Notes: generated by a model from the letters alone, not told the origin. Counted from the first letter of the stretch, positions 45,142-59,962 are shown. The stretch is DNA of 64,000 nt from Streptococcus ratti FA-1 = DSM 20564 (GCF_000286075.1 NZ_AJTZ01000003.1:111995-175994), one strand, 5' to 3'. Numbers and translations: made by a program.

Positions 45142-46473
45142 TTAATGATTTATTGACAAACTGGGAAAAGCCACTTGAAATTGGCTGCCCTGGCCTATTT
45201 GAGAGGCCAGAAAGATTTGGCCTTGATGCACATGCACAATCTCTTTCACCAAGGAAAGTCCCAAACCTGAACCTGACTCTTCCGTTTTGTGTCGAGAACT
45301 GTCAACTTGGTAGAAGCGATCCCAAATTTTAGCCTGCTCCTCCTGAGGAATACCTGGTCCATTATCTTTAACCTTAAGGTAGGTCCAGCCATCAGCTGCT
45401 TCTACCTTCACCTCAATCCTATCCTTGGTAAATTTAAGCGCATTTGACAGGAGATTATCCAAAAGCCTGAGCAAAAGGAGCTCATTCCCCTGAATCATAC
45501 AATTTGGAACAATGGCACTTTCAAGTGTCACCAACTTTTCTTGACAGAGTTTTTGAAATTCTTTCAGGCGTCCAGCAACCAAGTCCGATAAATTAAGCCC
45601 TGAAAGAGCTTGAATCCTTCCAGAATCTATTTTGGACAGGTCCATAATTTGATCAATCAGCTCTCGCATCCGTTTGGCCTGACGATTGATAATCTGATGT
45701 GACTCTTTAGCCTCATCCAGCGTATCAGCGTAATCAGCGCCATACTGACTTTCGGATAAAATGACCGCAACAGGTGTCCTTAATTCATGCGAGACATCAT
45801 TATTAAACTGCTTTTCACGCTCAAAAGACGCTTCAACAGAATCCAGCATATGGTTAAAGGTCTGTCCCAAACGATGTAATTCATCGTCCTTAGGTCCCAA
45901 TGCAATCCGCTTCGAAAAATCCCCTTCTCGCTGAATGGCAAGAGCCGTCTGGGACATCTGCTCAACCGGACGAAAAGCCCTCTTCAAGATAGCATATCCC
46001 CCCCAGATGATAACTGTCAGCAAAACAGGGCTGACCAACACCATCACGATAAACAAGAGCATGACATCATCATTAAGAGACGTTTTTTCCATCATAGCTC
46101 TCAGCCACGAGGAACCACCATTGGAAAATTTAACATCAAAATAATAATAGGTTTTCCCATTGACCGAGTACTCCTTAACTTGCCCGCCATTATAGGCAAG
46201 GCCTTGCTTAAAACCCTTAGGGAAAGCCCCCTCTGAGACCGATCCGTCTGATTGGTAAATGGCATAATAAATCCCGTCATCAAAAGACTCATAATCTTCC
46301 TTGTCGTGACTTATTTCTCTGGCAGATCTTTCCAATTCTCGCCGATGCTTAGCATCTGCAAAAGAACCTGAGACCATAAAAGCAGACACCAACATGAACA
46401 AGACCAGCAAACTAATAAAAATACTGTACCATAATGTGACCCTAAAAATAATACTAGTCTTCAAGATGGACAT
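45142..46473 (-). CDS. OmpR-partner sensor histidine kinase
   Basis: The kinase of 443 residues has two membrane helices (about 10-35 and 138-165) enclosing an extracellular domain of about 100 residues. It is followed by HAMP (RAFRPVEQMSQ), HisKA (NNDVSHELRTPVAVIL, phospho-His) and HATPase (DNLLSNALKF, VKDNGPGIP, GSGLGLSLVKEIV). The ATG at 46473 overlaps the regulator gene; an upstream ATG (46491) is also possible. The adjacent PepSY gene suggests that it senses envelope or metal state. I cannot match it to a named S. mutans system. Confidence 0.9.
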   Translation of the reverse strand: MSILKTSIIFRVTLWYSIFISLLVLFMLVSAFMVSGSFADAKHRRELERSAREISHDKEDYESFDDGIYYAIYQSDGSVSEGAFPKGFKQGLAYNGGQVKEYSVNGKTYYYFDVKFSNGGSSWLRAMMEKTSLNDDVMLLFIVMVLVSPVLLTVIIWGGYAILKRAFRPVEQMSQTALAIQREGDFSKRIALGPKDDELHRLGQTFNHMLDSVEASFEREKQFNNDVSHELRTPVAVILSESQYGADYADTLDEAKESHQIINRQAKRMRELIDQIMDLSKIDSGRIQALSGLNLSDLVAGRLKEFQKLCQEKLVTLESAIVPNCMIQGNELLLLRLLDNLLSNALKFTKDRIEVKVEAADGWTYLKVKDNGPGIPQEEQAKIWDRFYQVDSSRHKTEESGSGLGLSLVKEIVHVHQGQIFLASQIGQGSQFQVAFPSLSINH

Positions 46474-47146
46474 CTTTTTGCCAAATGACATAACCCAAAC
46501 CTCTCTTTGTCTGAATAAGTGAATCCTGTCGGCTGTCTCCTATTTTACGCCTGATATTCTTGATTAAAACATCAATAATATTTGATTCACCCTCATAATC
46601 AAAATCCCAAACGTGATTTCTGATCTTCTCTCTGGATAAAACCTGATTTTGATTGCGGGCCAGATACTCTAAGACTTCGTATTCCTTAGCTGTGAGATCA
46701 ATGATTTCCCCTTCTTTCAACACCAGCTTCTTGGACATATCCAAAGTAATCCTGCCCAGTTTAAGGCAATTATCGGCTGATGGTCGGTAACGGCGCCTCA
46801 GCATAGCCCTGATACGCGCTAACAGCTCCTCAAATTCAAACGGTTTGATCACATAATCATCTGCTCCCAAATCAAGCCCCTTAATTCGGTCTTCTAAGGC
46901 ATCTCTGGCAGTCAGCATCAAAACAGCTACCTTATGATTATCCTGCCTCAAACGCTGAATAAACTGAAAACCGTCTATTCTTGGCATCATGACATCCAGG
47001 ATAATGACATCATAATCACCTACCGCCAGATAATCAAGCGCCTCCTGACCGTCAAAAGCCGAATCAACACTAAACTGATTTTTCTTGAGCAATTTCGTCA
47101 AACTCTGATTCAAATCCCTCTCATCTTCAACCAGTAATAATTTCAT
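46454..47146 (-). CDS. OmpR-family response regulator
   Basis: The 230-residue regulator has a receiver domain (MKLLLVEDERDLNQSL, phospho-Asp in DVIILDVMMPRIDG, Lys in DYVIKPF) and a winged-helix DNA-binding domain (LTAKEYEVLEYLARNQNQVLSREKIRNHVWDFDYEGESNIIDVLIKNIR; quoted in part for identification by RNQNQVLSREKI). It overlaps the kinase gene and follows the PepSY gene. OmpR-like direct repeats upstream of the PepSY gene are a likely target. Confidence 0.93.
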   Translation of the reverse strand: MKLLLVEDERDLNQSLTKLLKKNQFSVDSAFDGQEALDYLAVGDYDVIILDVMMPRIDGFQFIQRLRQDNHKVAVLMLTARDALEDRIKGLDLGADDYVIKPFEFEELLARIRAMLRRRYRPSADNCLKLGRITLDMSKKLVLKEGEIIDLTAKEYEVLEYLARNQNQVLSREKIRNHVWDFDYEGESNIIDVLIKNIRRKIGDSRQDSLIQTKRGLGYVIWQKDVHLED

Positions 47147-47255
47147 ATCACCTTATCCCTCTTTGAGTCTTTTCTTTATTATAACCTATTAAACGGTCTT
47201 TTTAAAAGGCCGCCGACCACAAATCAAACGAACAAATTTTGCTGGACACAAGAAG

Positions 47256-47278
47256 AAACCTAAGACAAACTTAGGTTC
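47256..47278 (-). terminator. weak hairpin between the PepSY gene and the response regulator
   Basis: AACCTAAG (47257-47264) and CTTAGGTT (47270-47277) form a perfect 8-bp stem with a short loop. The T run after it is broken (TTTCTTCTTG), so it may only partly terminate and set the ratio of PepSY protein to TCS. Confidence 0.5.
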
Positions 47279-47289
47279 CAGTCAGAGGC

Positions 47290-47898
47290 TTAATCTTCAT
47301 CATGATCCTCATCATGATCTTCGTCATGTCGGTCGTCATCTTGATTGAGACTAACCGTCTTTTCTTTAGTCACCTTGCCTGTATTAGCATCCACGACAGC
47401 TTTAATTTCTTTGCTGTCGCTGACAAGTTCAACATCATAAACCAGTTTTGTACCCTTATACTCAAGATCGACATTAACCACCTTGTAACCAGAATATTTC
47501 TTCGTTAAGGATGTCTGAAGTTCAGACAGGCTTCTCTTAGGGCTGGCTTTGGCTAACTCTTTTTCTTCACTATCAGTCGAAGACAGTTTTTCGTTGGAAG
47601 AACGTAAAATTTCTCCCGAATTGGCATTAATCGTATACTCTTTCTCAGCCTTATCTGTTAAGACGGTAACATCATAGCGCAGGCTACTTCCTTCGTCATC
47701 AATGTCAATAGCAACAACTTTCCCTGACTTAGCTTCCTTAAGAGCAAGCTCACTTGCCTTGACCAAGGAAATTTTTGCTTTGCTAATATCTGATGCGCTA
47801 AGATCACTGTCAGCCTGAGCAGCTTTTACTGAAAAGATCATACCAGTTGCCACAACAAGACCTGACATCCCTAAAACAACTGCTTTTTTGCCTAACAT
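47290..47898 (-). CDS. secreted PepSY-domain protein with His/Asp-rich tail
   Basis: The 202-residue protein has a signal peptide (KKAVVLGMSGLVVATGMIFSVKAAQAD). Two PepSY repeats follow (ASELALKEAKSGKVVAIDID...YTINANSGEILR and LQTSLTKKYSGYKVVNVDLEYKG...AVVDANTGKV). It ends in a repetitive acidic/His tail (DDDRHDEDHDEDHDED). PepSY domains often inhibit peptidases or bind envelope ligands, and the tail looks metal-binding. It precedes the regulator and kinase genes and probably forms a sensing unit with them. There is no sorting signal, so it is released or loosely held. Confidence 0.85.
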   Translation of the reverse strand: MLGKKAVVLGMSGLVVATGMIFSVKAAQADSDLSASDISKAKISLVKASELALKEAKSGKVVAIDIDDEGSSLRYDVTVLTDKAEKEYTINANSGEILRSSNEKLSSTDSEEKELAKASPKRSLSELQTSLTKKYSGYKVVNVDLEYKGTKLVYDVELVSDSKEIKAVVDANTGKVTKEKTVSLNQDDDRHDEDHDEDHDED

Positions 47899-47940
47899 AT
47901 GAAATACCTCACTTTTAAATAATTTTTATTTTATAGGTTA

Positions 47941-47973
47941 AGTATACAAACAAAAAATGAACTGAAGATGAAC
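47941..47973 (-). promoter_or_regulatory. PepSY-gene promoter with OmpR-like direct repeat
   Basis: On the minus strand GTTCAT occurs twice (47968-47973 and 47957-47962), starts 11 bp apart, one helical turn. The second copy is followed after 10 bp by TATACT (47941-47946). Such repeats replacing the -35 are the usual sites of OmpR/PhoB-type regulators. The regulator encoded downstream is the natural candidate. Confidence 0.6.
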
Positions 47974-47990
47974 CAAGGCAAAAAAGTTTA

Positions 47991-48027
47991 AAAAAAAAGA
48001 AACCGGAGTAAAAATACCCAGTTTCTT
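47991..48027 (-). terminator. terminator of the DUF1033 gene
   Basis: AAGAAACCGGAGTA (47997-48010) pairs with TACCCAGTTTCTT (48015-48027), allowing one mismatch and G-U pairs, and eight T follow on the minus strand. Confidence 0.8.
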
Positions 48028-48145
48028 GTAGGATAGTCGTTAGTTTAAAGAGGTTATGGCTAAGCAGTCTTTTTTTGGATCAGCCACCTCTCTTTAGCCG
48101 TCTTAAAGCAGCACAATCCTAGGAAATAACCCTTTGAGGGCCCTC

Positions 48146-48514
48146 CTATTTGCCGATTAAAGGGCAGGCCGGTTTGGGATGAGGTTGATTATTACGACGG
48201 TTATAGCCCGGCCGGTACCATTTTTTAGGAATTTTATGCCAATCTGTCAAGAGAAGTAAAGAATGGAATTGCTGAAGGTAGTCATCACACTCCTCACACC
48301 AGCACTGATCCTCTTCATCCCAAAAAGCTGCCATAATACTGCTGCGGCTGTCAAAACTTGAATGAGAACCGCGCAAGTTTATCCATTCCTTTTTATAACA
48401 TTTCAGAGCTTCATAATAATGGTCAAACTCATAGACCTGAACAATGTCATCTTTCCAGCCATCTAAGAACCACCAGGGTTCCATATCGCCGTACATTTTT
48501 ACTACTTGATACAT
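48146..48514 (-). CDS. DUF1033 family protein
   Basis: A 122-residue protein from the ATG at 48514 (MYQVVKMYGDMEPWWFLDGW), rich in Trp, Tyr and acidic residues with a Cys pair (CWCEEC). It matches DUF1033 proteins, which in streptococci sit between rpoC and the comG operon and have no known function. GGAAG precedes the chosen start; the longer frame lacks one. Confidence 0.85.
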   Translation of the reverse strand: MYQVVKMYGDMEPWWFLDGWKDDIVQVYEFDHYYEALKCYKKEWINLRGSHSSFDSRSSIMAAFWDEEDQCWCEECDDYLQQFHSLLLLTDWHKIPKKWYRPGYNRRNNQPHPKPACPLIGK

Positions 48515-48604
48515 AGACGTTACTTCCTTGATAGTTTCATTATATAGGAAAAGATTCAATTTTAAAAAAGTTTTGCTCATTTGTGAGAAAAATTAGAATT
48601 GTAA

Positions 48605-48637
48605 TAGAAAAAGCCCTGCTAAGCAGGACTTTTTCTA
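48605..48637 (-). terminator. rpoC terminator
   Basis: AGAAAAAGCCCTGCT (48606-48620) and AGCAGGACTTTTTCT (48622-48636) form a long stem overlapping the rpoC stop codon, with flanking T residues on the minus strand. Confidence 0.9.
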
Positions 48638-51600
48638 TTCTGTTACAAGATTCTCATCTTCTTCAGTATCTTCAATAAGCTCAACTTCATTAACAGCCTG
48701 AGGCTCAATATTGCGATAGCGGGCCATACCAGTACCGGCTGGAATAATCTTACCGATAATGACATTTTCTTTAAGACCAAGAAGGTGATCTTTCTTACCG
48801 CGGATAGCTGCATCTGTAAGAACACGAGTTGTTTCTTGGAAGGAAGCTGCTGATAAGAAGGAATTGGTTTCAAGAGAAGCCTTGGTAATTCCCATGAGAA
48901 CTGGACGGCTTGTTGCAGGAATGCCGCCAGCAATAACAATATCCTTATTAGCATCTGTAAAGTCAGCAATGTCCATCAGAACACCTGGAAGAAGATCTGT
49001 ATCTCCTGGATCCATAACACGTACTTTGCGAAGCATTTGGCGAACCATAACCTCAACGTGCTTATCTCCGATCTCTACCCCTTGGCTGCGGTAAACTTTT
49101 TGTACTTCAGAAAGAAGGTAAGTTTCAACAGATAAGGTATCACGGACTTCCAGCAAATGTTTGGGCTGAATAGAACCTTCTGTCAGCGGTGCACCACGAT
49201 GAACTTCATCACCCACTTCAACTTTCATGCGGGCTGTAAACGGTACAGTATACTCGCCTTCCCCCGTTGCACCTTTAACATAGACCTTCTTAGTGCGGGT
49301 AGCTGCATCTTCTTCAATATCCGTGACTTGCCCTTTAACTTCTGTAATGACAGCTTCACCTTTAGGATTGCGGGCTTCAAAGATTTCCTGAATACGAGGA
49401 AGACCCTGTGTAATATCGGCATTGGAAGCAACACCGCCCGTGTGGAAGGTACGCATAGTCAGCTGTGTACCTGGTTCACCGATTGATTGGGCAGCAATCG
49501 TACCGACTGCTTCACCAACTTCAACAGCATCGCCTGTTGCTAAGTTGATACCATAACAGTGGCGGCAGACTCCATGACGCGTGTTACATGTAAAGACTGA
49601 ACGGATAGTCACTTCAGTAACACCAGCATCAACAATCTTACGAGCCATGTCTTCGGTGATTAACTCATCAGCTCCAACAAGAACCTGTTCTGTCTCAGGA
49701 TGTTTAACTGTCTTCTTAGTGTAACGGCCGACGAGGCGTTCTTCAAGCGTTTCAGTTACTTCCTTACCATCAGTAATAGCTGTAATTGTCAGACCTCGGT
49801 CAGTATGACAGTCATCTTCACGAATAATAACATCCTGTGCAACGTCAACCAAACGGCGGGTCAGATAACCTGAGTCAGCTGTCTTAAGCGCCGTATCGGT
49901 CATCCCTTTACGAGCACCGTGAGTTGAGAAGAACATTTCCAGAACTGACAGACCTTCACGGAAATTAGACAGGATAGGAAGTTCCATGATACGACCGTTA
50001 GGAGCAGCCATCAAGCCGCGCATACCGGCAAGCTGGGAGAAGTTAGAGATGTTACCGCGTGCTCCAGAGTCCATCATCATAACAATTGGATTCTTAGCAT
50101 CCTGTGTCTCAACCAAACGCTCTTCCAGCTTTTCCTTAGCATCACGCCAAGTCGCAGTAACAGCTTCATAGCGATCGTCATCAGTCATCAGACCGCGGCG
50201 GAAAGCTTTGGAAATTTCTTCAACACGATGGTGAGCCGCATCAATAATTTCCTGCTTGTTATCAATAACCGGAATATCTGCAATTCCCACTGTCAAACCA
50301 GCTAGGGTTGAGTGGTAGTAGCCGAGATCTTTCAGGCGGTCAAGGAAGGCTGAGGTTTCTGTTGTGCGGAAACGTTTAAAGATTTCAGCGATAATGTTTC
50401 CAAGGTTTTTCTTTTTAAACGGAATATTTAAATCAAGATTTTTGATAACTTCCTTGATGTCAGAACCAGGAGTTAAGAAGTACTTATCAGGAGTTTTGTC
50501 TGTTAAGTTGGCATTGTTTGGTTCCTGAAGGTAAGGAAGATCTGCCGGCATAATATCATTAAAGAGAATTTTACCAATAGTTGTAATCATGATTTTATGC
50601 TTTTGTTCATCTGTCCATGGTTTGTCGGACATGCTGTCAACAGCAATACCAACACGGCTGTGCAGATGCACATAACCATTGCGGTAAGCCATAACAGCTT
50701 CATCACGATCCTTAAAGACCATGCCTTCACCTTCACGGCCAGCATCTTCCATAGTCAAATAGTAGTTACCAAGAACCATATCCTGCGAAGGCGTTACAAC
50801 TGGTTTACCATCTTTAGGATTAAGAATGTGTTCAGCAGCTAACATCAAGAGACGGGCTTCTGCCTGAGCTTCTTCTGACAGCGGCACGTGAATAGCCATT
50901 TGGTCTCCGTCGAAGTCGGCATTGTAGGCTTCACAGGCAAGCGGATGAAGTCTGAGAGCTTTACCGTCAATCAAAACTGGTTCAAAAGCCTGAATCCCTA
51001 AACGGTGAAGGGTCGGTGCGCGGTTAAGAAGAACAGGGTGCTCTTTGATAACTTCTTCGAGAATATCCCAAATACGGTCATCTCCGCGCTCAATCAAGCG
51101 TTTTGCTGCCTTAACATTTTGCACGATGTCGCGAGCGACAATTTCACGCATGACAAAAGGCTTAAAGAGCTCAATAGCCATTTCACGCGGAACACCACAT
51201 TGATACATCTTAAGTGTAGGACCAACGGCAATAACCGAACGGCCTGAAAAGTCAACACGTTTACCGAGCAAGTTTTGACGGAAACGCCCCTGCTTACCCT
51301 TAAGCATATGGCTCAAAGACTTAAGCGGGCGGCTTCCGGGTCCTGTGATAGGACGGCCGCGGCGACCATTGTCAATCAAAGCATCTACCGCTTCCTGCAG
51401 CATTCTTTTTTCATTTTGAACGATAATGCCTGGAGCGTTCAATTCAAGCAGACGTGCCAAACGGTTGTTACGGTTGATAACACGGCGGTAGAGGTCATTT
51501 AAGTCAGAAGTTGTAAAGCGGCCGCCGTCCAACTGCAGCATTGGACGAAGATCCGGAGGAATAACAGGCAGGATGTTAAGCACCATCCATTCAGGTTTGT

Positions 51601-52264
51601 TGCCTGATTTTTGAAAGGCGTCAAGAACATCCAAACGGCGGACGGCCTTCACGCGTTTTTGTCCAGAAACTGTTTTTAATTCAGCTTTCAGCTCTGCAAT
51701 TTCTGCTTCTAAATCAACACGTTTCAAGAGATCTTGGATAGCTTCGGCACCCATTTTGGCAACAAACGATCCCGGACCGTATTCTTGAAGTTTTTCGCGG
51801 TATTCGCGCTCAGTCAGGAGAGACTTTGGCTCAAGCGGTGTATCCTTGGGATCAATCACCACATAAGCTGCAAAGTAAATAACTTCCTCCAAGGAACGAG
51901 GACTCATATCAAGGGTGAGACCCATGCGAGAAGGGATACCTTTGAAGTACCAGATATGAGAAACAGGCGCTTTCAATTCGATATGTCCCATGCGTTCGCG
52001 GCGGACTCTGGTACGAGTCACTTCAACACCGCAGCGGTCGCAAATAATCCCCTTGTAGCGAATACGTTTGTATTTACCGCAGGCACATTCCCAGTCTTTC
52101 GTTGGACCGAAAATAACCTCATCAAACAGACCATCACGTTCTGGTTTTAAGGTCCGATAGTTGATTGTTTCAGGTTTTTTAACCTCGCCGTAAGACCATG
52201 AGCGGACTTTATTAGGCGAAGCTAATGTGATTTGCATACTTTTAAAACGATTTACGTCAACCAC
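48635..52264 (-). CDS. rpoC: DNA-directed RNA polymerase beta' subunit
   Basis: The 1209-residue subunit holds the catalytic Mg2+ site [15 protein letters not shown] (about residue 450). The N-terminal zinc finger reads [20 protein letters not shown], and a second Cys cluster appears later ([11 protein letters not shown]). The bridge-helix/trigger-loop region includes [18 protein letters not shown]. It follows rpoB by 77 bp in the same operon. The length is normal for streptococci. Confidence 0.99.
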   Translation of the reverse strand: MVDVNRFKSMQITLASPNKVRSWSYGEVKKPETINYRTLKPERDGLFDEVIFGPTKDWECACGKYKRIRYKGIICDRCGVEVTRTRVRRERMGHIELKAPVSHIWYFKGIPSRMGLTLDMSPRSLEEVIYFAAYVVIDPKDTPLEPKSLLTEREYREKLQEYGPGSFVAKMGAEAIQDLLKRVDLEAEIAELKAELKTVSGQKRVKAVRRLDVLDAFQKSGNKPEWMVLNILPVIPPDLRPMLQLDGGRFTTSDLNDLYRRVINRNNRLARLLELNAPGIIVQNEKRMLQEAVDALIDNGRRGRPITGPGSRPLKSLSHMLKGKQGRFRQNLLGKRVDFSGRSVIAVGPTLKMYQCGVPREMAIELFKPFVMREIVARDIVQNVKAAKRLIERGDDRIWDILEEVIKEHPVLLNRAPTLHRLGIQAFEPVLIDGKALRLHPLACEAYNADFDGDQMAIHVPLSEEAQAEARLLMLAAEHILNPKDGKPVVTPSQDMVLGNYYLTMEDAGREGEGMVFKDRDEAVMAYRNGYVHLHSRVGIAVDSMSDKPWTDEQKHKIMITTIGKILFNDIMPADLPYLQEPNNANLTDKTPDKYFLTPGSDIKEVIKNLDLNIPFKKKNLGNIIAEIFKRFRTTETSAFLDRLKDLGYYHSTLAGLTVGIADIPVIDNKQEIIDAAHHRVEEISKAFRRGLMTDDDRYEAVTATWRDAKEKLEERLVETQDAKNPIVMMMDSGARGNISNFSQLAGMRGLMAAPNGRIMELPILSNFREGLSVLEMFFSTHGARKGMTDTALKTADSGYLTRRLVDVAQDVIIREDDCHTDRGLTITAITDGKEVTETLEERLVGRYTKKTVKHPETEQVLVGADELITEDMARKIVDAGVTEVTIRSVFTCNTRHGVCRHCYGINLATGDAVEVGEAVGTIAAQSIGEPGTQLTMRTFHTGGVASNADITQGLPRIQEIFEARNPKGEAVITEVKGQVTDIEEDAATRTKKVYVKGATGEGEYTVPFTARMKVEVGDEVHRGAPLTEGSIQPKHLLEVRDTLSVETYLLSEVQKVYRSQGVEIGDKHVEVMVRQMLRKVRVMDPGDTDLLPGVLMDIADFTDANKDIVIAGGIPATSRPVLMGITKASLETNSFLSAASFQETTRVLTDAAIRGKKDHLLGLKENVIIGKIIPAGTGMARYRNIEPQAVNEVELIEDTEEDENLVTE

Positions 52265-52341
52265 TATTTTTACCTTTCTTATGATTATCAGCAGCCAGAC
52301 TGCCTAAAACAATTTTAAACAGCTAGCAGTTTATTTATCTG

Positions 52342-55905
<3,564 letters not shown>

Positions 55906-56030
55906 GTTTTAACTCCTTCTTCTTTCTAGACCTCTTAAGAGGCCAAAACGTTAGCAAATCTGCCGTTTGCACCAATTTTCAGAAACTTTAAATGTGTATT
56001 ACAAATAAAGCCGTTCCCTAAAATTAAGCA

Positions 56031-56077
56031 CAAAAAGAGCAGCTAAATCTGACTCTTTAAAGCTTGATTTAACTGCT
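56031..56077 (-). promoter_or_regulatory. terminator-like hairpin in the rpoB leader (candidate attenuator)
   Basis: On the minus strand AGCAGTTAAATC (56066-56077) pairs with GATTTAGCTGCT (56038-56049), with one G-U, around a 16-nt loop, and is followed by CTTTTTG. It lies about 50-90 nt downstream of the predicted rpoB start site and well before the rpoB ribosome site, so it could attenuate rpoBC. It would also stop transcripts from pbp1b. Confidence 0.6.
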
Positions 56078-56132
56078 GTAAGCCTTGATTGGACAATATT
56101 TCAACCAAAGCAGACGACAAATAGTTACATAT

Positions 56133-56161
56133 ATTATACACTATCTCTTTATACTTGTCAA
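56133..56161 (-). promoter_or_regulatory. rpoBC promoter
   Basis: On the minus strand TTGACA (56156-56161) and TATAAT (56133-56138) with a 17-bp spacer are a perfect sigma-A consensus. Confidence 0.92.
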
Positions 56162-56167
56162 GAAATA

Positions 56168-58537
56168 CTACCTTCCACCAATGCTTGACCAGGCCTTTTG
56201 ATAGTCGCTGTCTGTACCGCCTATGGCAAATTTATAAACCGTATTGCCCGGACCGTTCTTGGCCCAGTAGCTCGTAGTGGTGGCACCGCCGACCGAAATA
56301 GTCTTTCCGTTAATATTGACCGTCGCTGGTTTCAGACCTGTTGATTTCAAAACATTAGCTTTAATAACACTAGAATCAAGACTAAAGCGCTGATTGGTTC
56401 CCCAAACATTTGGATCTGCCTGATTAATCGCATTGACCAAGTATGCCATATATTGGGCATTGTTGTTGTAACCCGACATTGATTTTAAAGAAGTATTATT
56501 ATCATGGCCAGCCCAGCCGCCAAGGGTTGTTTTAGGCGTAGACAGAATCAGCCAGACATCAGTATAATCGTCAGTTGTTCCCGTTTTCCCTGTCCAGTCA
56601 GCACCAGCCAGCCCTGAATTGATAGCTTTCAGCTTATTTTTAAAAGTTGTTGTTTTGCCTGAACTAATGGGACCTCTAAGCAGCTCATTCAAGATGCTGG
56701 CAGTTGCCTTGGAATAGACCCGAACTGGCTTAGCAGTATGCTGATAAATAACTTTTCCTTGGCTGTCGGTAATTTTTTCGACCATGTATTGTTTTTGATA
56801 AACACCGCCATTGGCAAGAGTCTGATAGCCATTTGTCTGCTGAGCGACCGTTGTTTCAATCCCTCCGCCTAAAGGAAGACTCTCGATATAATATTCAGGA
56901 ATGTGGTAGTTCATTTTTTCCATATAAGCAGGAACATCTACACCTTTTTGCAATAGGGTCTGATAGGTCCAGTAGGCTGGAATATTCCAGGAGACATCCA
57001 GCGCTTCCTGCAGATTAACCATAGCCGTTCCCTCGTCTCCGGCATGCATAATTTTCTGTCCGCTGGCAAACGTTGTAGGATAGTTTGAAAGCATGCTTGA
57101 GCTGCCCATAAGCCCCTGATCAATAGCAGGACCGTAAGCCAGCAATGGTTTGATGCTGGATCCAGGTGATCTTGCCGTATCAAAAGCATGATTGTTTTGA
57201 TTGCTTTTATAGTCACGTCCCCCTACAAATCCAAGAACAGCTCCGCTGGAATTATCCATAAGAACATTGCCGACTTCAACTTTTCCCGTTCCGTCATCAA
57301 GAGAGCCGCCATGCTGAGCAACCGCTGTCTGCATAGCTTTATAAACCTTCTTATTGATAGTCGTTGTAATGGTATAACCGCCTAAGCGCAGCTCCTGCAG
57401 AGCTTTTTCTTTATAGGCTGCCTTGGTTTTATCATTCTTTAAATCCTGTGAAGAAACCTTATCCTTTTTGACAAGATAGTCATACATAACATCCTGAGCT
57501 TCTTCGAAGACGGAATAGTACAAGTAATCATGGGAGTCTGTCTGCGCTGCCTGCGGCTTTTTAAAGTCTTTTTTAAGATCGTATTTCTTATAATTTTCGT
57601 AGTCAGCCTTTGACAAGACGCCTGTGCGATACATATTGTATAGCACATTTTGTGAACGTTTCAAACCCAGCTGCATATCTTCTGCTGATTTGAGTTCGCC
57701 TGCAGCTGTGTAAGGCGAATAAGCAATAGGGCTCTGCGGCAGTCCAGCTAAAAAGGCTGCCTGAGGAATGGTTAAATCTTTAGCAGCAACACCAAAAATT
57801 CCCTGAGCCGCTTCTTCAATGCCGGCAATATTTTGCCCCTTATTATTGCGCCCAAATGGAGAGACATTAAGATAATTGGTCAGAATCTTATCTTTGTCTT
57901 CATAGCGCTCAAGCGCAAGGGCGTAAATGATTTCCTTGGTTTTACGTTTAAAGGTGGGATCATCTCCCAAAACCTGCTGTTTTAAGAGCTGCTGTGTCAA
58001 CGTAGAGCCGCCGCTGCTTTCACCAAGGCCTAAAACTGAGGCAAGCGTTGCCCGAAAAACAGCTTTGGGAACAACCCCCTTGTGTTCTTTAAAATTTTCA
58101 TCCTCCGTTGCAATCACGGCCTTCTTCACATTTTCCGAAATATCCTTGCTATCTACTGGTGTTCTTAAAAGATCTGTATCAATAGTTGAAATCAGCGACT
58201 GATCCGAATAAGTCATTTTAGAAATTCTAGTTAAAGTATTAACCTGAGTAACCAAGTCCGTCTTCTTAGGAACAGTTACATTTTCAACCTGGCTCGCCAG
58301 ATAGCCAAATCCAACACCAAGGCCTAAAAAAAGAAACAAAAGAATAAGAATATAAGCAAAATCTGACAGCAGTTTAAGGGTGCGCAAAAAAACTGAACCG
58401 AAATCCAGATAGTCAGCTCGCTTTAATTCCTTTAACTTCAGGTTTTTAATTGTTTTAACAAAACTAATTTTGTTAAAATCAGGCCTTTTAGCAATTGTTG
58501 CTTTGAACTTTCTTTTAATTTTTTCTAGCAGGAACAT
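56168..58537 (-). CDS. pbp1b: class A penicillin-binding protein 1b
   Basis: This bifunctional cell-wall synthase of 789 residues has a cytoplasmic basic N-terminus, one membrane helix (about 65-90) and a GT51 domain ([12 protein letters not shown] with catalytic Glu, [12 protein letters not shown]). The transpeptidase domain follows (nucleophile in [21 protein letters not shown]). The C-terminal tail is a short Gly/Ser-rich domain. The ATG at 58537 is better spaced from GAGG than the one at 58543. It is divergent from tyrS and upstream of rpoB, the order known in S. mutans. Confidence 0.95.
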   Translation of the reverse strand: MFLLEKIKRKFKATIAKRPDFNKISFVKTIKNLKLKELKRADYLDFGSVFLRTLKLLSDFAYILILLFLFLGLGVGFGYLASQVENVTVPKKTDLVTQVNTLTRISKMTYSDQSLISTIDTDLLRTPVDSKDISENVKKAVIATEDENFKEHKGVVPKAVFRATLASVLGLGESSGGSTLTQQLLKQQVLGDDPTFKRKTKEIIYALALERYEDKDKILTNYLNVSPFGRNNKGQNIAGIEEAAQGIFGVAAKDLTIPQAAFLAGLPQSPIAYSPYTAAGELKSAEDMQLGLKRSQNVLYNMYRTGVLSKADYENYKKYDLKKDFKKPQAAQTDSHDYLYYSVFEEAQDVMYDYLVKKDKVSSQDLKNDKTKAAYKEKALQELRLGGYTITTTINKKVYKAMQTAVAQHGGSLDDGTGKVEVGNVLMDNSSGAVLGFVGGRDYKSNQNNHAFDTARSPGSSIKPLLAYGPAIDQGLMGSSSMLSNYPTTFASGQKIMHAGDEGTAMVNLQEALDVSWNIPAYWTYQTLLQKGVDVPAYMEKMNYHIPEYYIESLPLGGGIETTVAQQTNGYQTLANGGVYQKQYMVEKITDSQGKVIYQHTAKPVRVYSKATASILNELLRGPISSGKTTTFKNKLKAINSGLAGADWTGKTGTTDDYTDVWLILSTPKTTLGGWAGHDNNTSLKSMSGYNNNAQYMAYLVNAINQADPNVWGTNQRFSLDSSVIKANVLKSTGLKPATVNINGKTISVGGATTTSYWAKNGPGNTVYKFAIGGTDSDYQKAWSSIGGR

Positions 58538-58632
58538 AATCATACCTCAGTTTACATTATATCAAATTTCTCATGTTTGACATAGCCGTTGTTTCTATCA
58601 AGTCAATTATTTTCTTTCTCGTTCATAAGAAC

Positions 58633-58662
58633 TTGCATAGCCCCTGTTGTTTTTGATATAAT
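58633..58662 (+). promoter_or_regulatory. tyrS promoter
   Basis: TTGCAT (58633-58638) and TATAAT (58657-58662) with an 18-bp spacer lie 34 bp before the start codon. There is no room for a T-box leader. Confidence 0.75.
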
Positions 58663-58696
58663 GCTTTGTAATGTTATAAGAATATGGAGAAAAGCT

Positions 58697-59953
58697 ATGA
58701 CTATTTTTGAAGAACTCAAAGCACGCGGCTTAGTCTTTCAAACTACTGATGAAGAGGCCCTGAAAAAAGCGTTGGATGAAGGACATGTCTCTTTTTATTC
58801 AGGCTATGATCCAACAGCGGACAGCCTCCATCTAGGTCATCTGGTACCCATTTTGGTCATGAAGCATCTGCAGTTAGCCGGACATAAACCTTACCCACTC
58901 GTAGGAGGAGCTACCGGCTTGATTGGCGACCCTTCCTTTAAAGACGATGAACGCAGCCTTCAGACCAAAGAGACTGTAAAAGGCTGGGTAGAAAGCATTC
59001 GCAGTCAGCTGGAACGTTTTATTGACTTTGAAAGCGGTGATAACAAAGCACAGATGGTTAATAACTACGACTGGTTTGAATCTGTTAGCTTTATTGATTT
59101 CCTGCGCGATGTCGGCAAATATTTTACAGTCAATTACATGATGAGCAAGGAATCTGTTAAAAAACGCATTGAAACCGGAATTTCATATACTGAATTTGCC
59201 TACCAAATTATGCAGGCCTATGATTTTTACGTTCTCAATCAAAAATATGGTGTTACCCTGCAAATCGGCGGTTCTGATCAATGGGGCAATATGACTGCCG
59301 GTACTGAATTGCTTCGCCGTAAGGCTGACACACAGGGACATGTAATTACTGTTCCTTTAATCACAGATGCCACCGGCAAAAAGTTTGGTAAATCAGAAGG
59401 CAATGCTGTCTGGCTTGATGCTGATAAAACTTCTCCTTATGAAATGTATCAATTCTGGCTAAATGTTATGGATGCTGATGCTGTTCGCTTCTTGAAAATC
59501 TTTACTTTCCTGAGTTTAGATGAGATCGAAGACATTCGTATCAAATTCGAAGCAGCTCCTCATGAACGTTTAGCACAAAAGACATTGGCAAAAGAAGTTG
59601 TCACCTTTGTTCACGGTGAAAAAGCCTATAAAGAAGCTGTAAAAATCACTGAGCAGCTCTTTGCAGGAAACATCAAGAGCCTTTCTGCTAAAGAACTCAA
59701 ACAAGGCCTCAGCAATGTGCCTAACTATGCTGTAAAATCAGAGAACAGCCTTAATATCGTTGATATTTTAGTCGCTACCGGCATTGTCAATTCTAAACGA
59801 CAAGCTCGCGAAGATGTGCAAAACGGCGCTATTTATATCAACGGTGAACGCGTACAAGATTTAGATTATATCCTCTCTGATAGCGACAAGATTGACAATG
59901 AATTAACGGTTATCCGCCGCGGTAAGAAAAAATATTTTGTCTTAACTTATTAA
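58697..59953 (+). CDS. tyrS: tyrosyl-tRNA synthetase
   Basis: The 418-residue class I synthetase charges tRNA-Tyr. It starts [19 protein letters not shown], with GGAGA upstream, and the frame's upstream extension to 58589 crosses the promoter and is rejected. HIGH appears as HLGHLVP, the Tyr pocket as YDFYVLNQ and GGSDQWGN, and KMSKS as KFGKSEG. A C-terminal S4 domain ([19 protein letters not shown]) binds the tRNA. It is divergent from pbp1b. Confidence 0.98.
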   Translation: MTIFEELKARGLVFQTTDEEALKKALDEGHVSFYSGYDPTADSLHLGHLVPILVMKHLQLAGHKPYPLVGGATGLIGDPSFKDDERSLQTKETVKGWVESIRSQLERFIDFESGDNKAQMVNNYDWFESVSFIDFLRDVGKYFTVNYMMSKESVKKRIETGISYTEFAYQIMQAYDFYVLNQKYGVTLQIGGSDQWGNMTAGTELLRRKADTQGHVITVPLITDATGKKFGKSEGNAVWLDADKTSPYEMYQFWLNVMDADAVRFLKIFTFLSLDEIEDIRIKFEAAPHERLAQKTLAKEVVTFVHGEKAYKEAVKITEQLFAGNIKSLSAKELKQGLSNVPNYAVKSENSLNIVDILVATGIVNSKRQAREDVQNGAIYINGERVQDLDYILSDSDKIDNELTVIRRGKKKYFVLTY

Positions 59954-59962
59954 GAATATGAT

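Noticed and set aside
47302..47508. Plus-strand ORF opposite the PepSY gene
   Set aside because: It is an antisense shadow of a clear coding region with a repetitive acidic tail; no ribosome site or promoter supports it.
58589..58696. Longer N-terminus for TyrS
   Set aside because: It would include the promoter at 58633-58662; the ATG at 58697 gives the family N-terminus.
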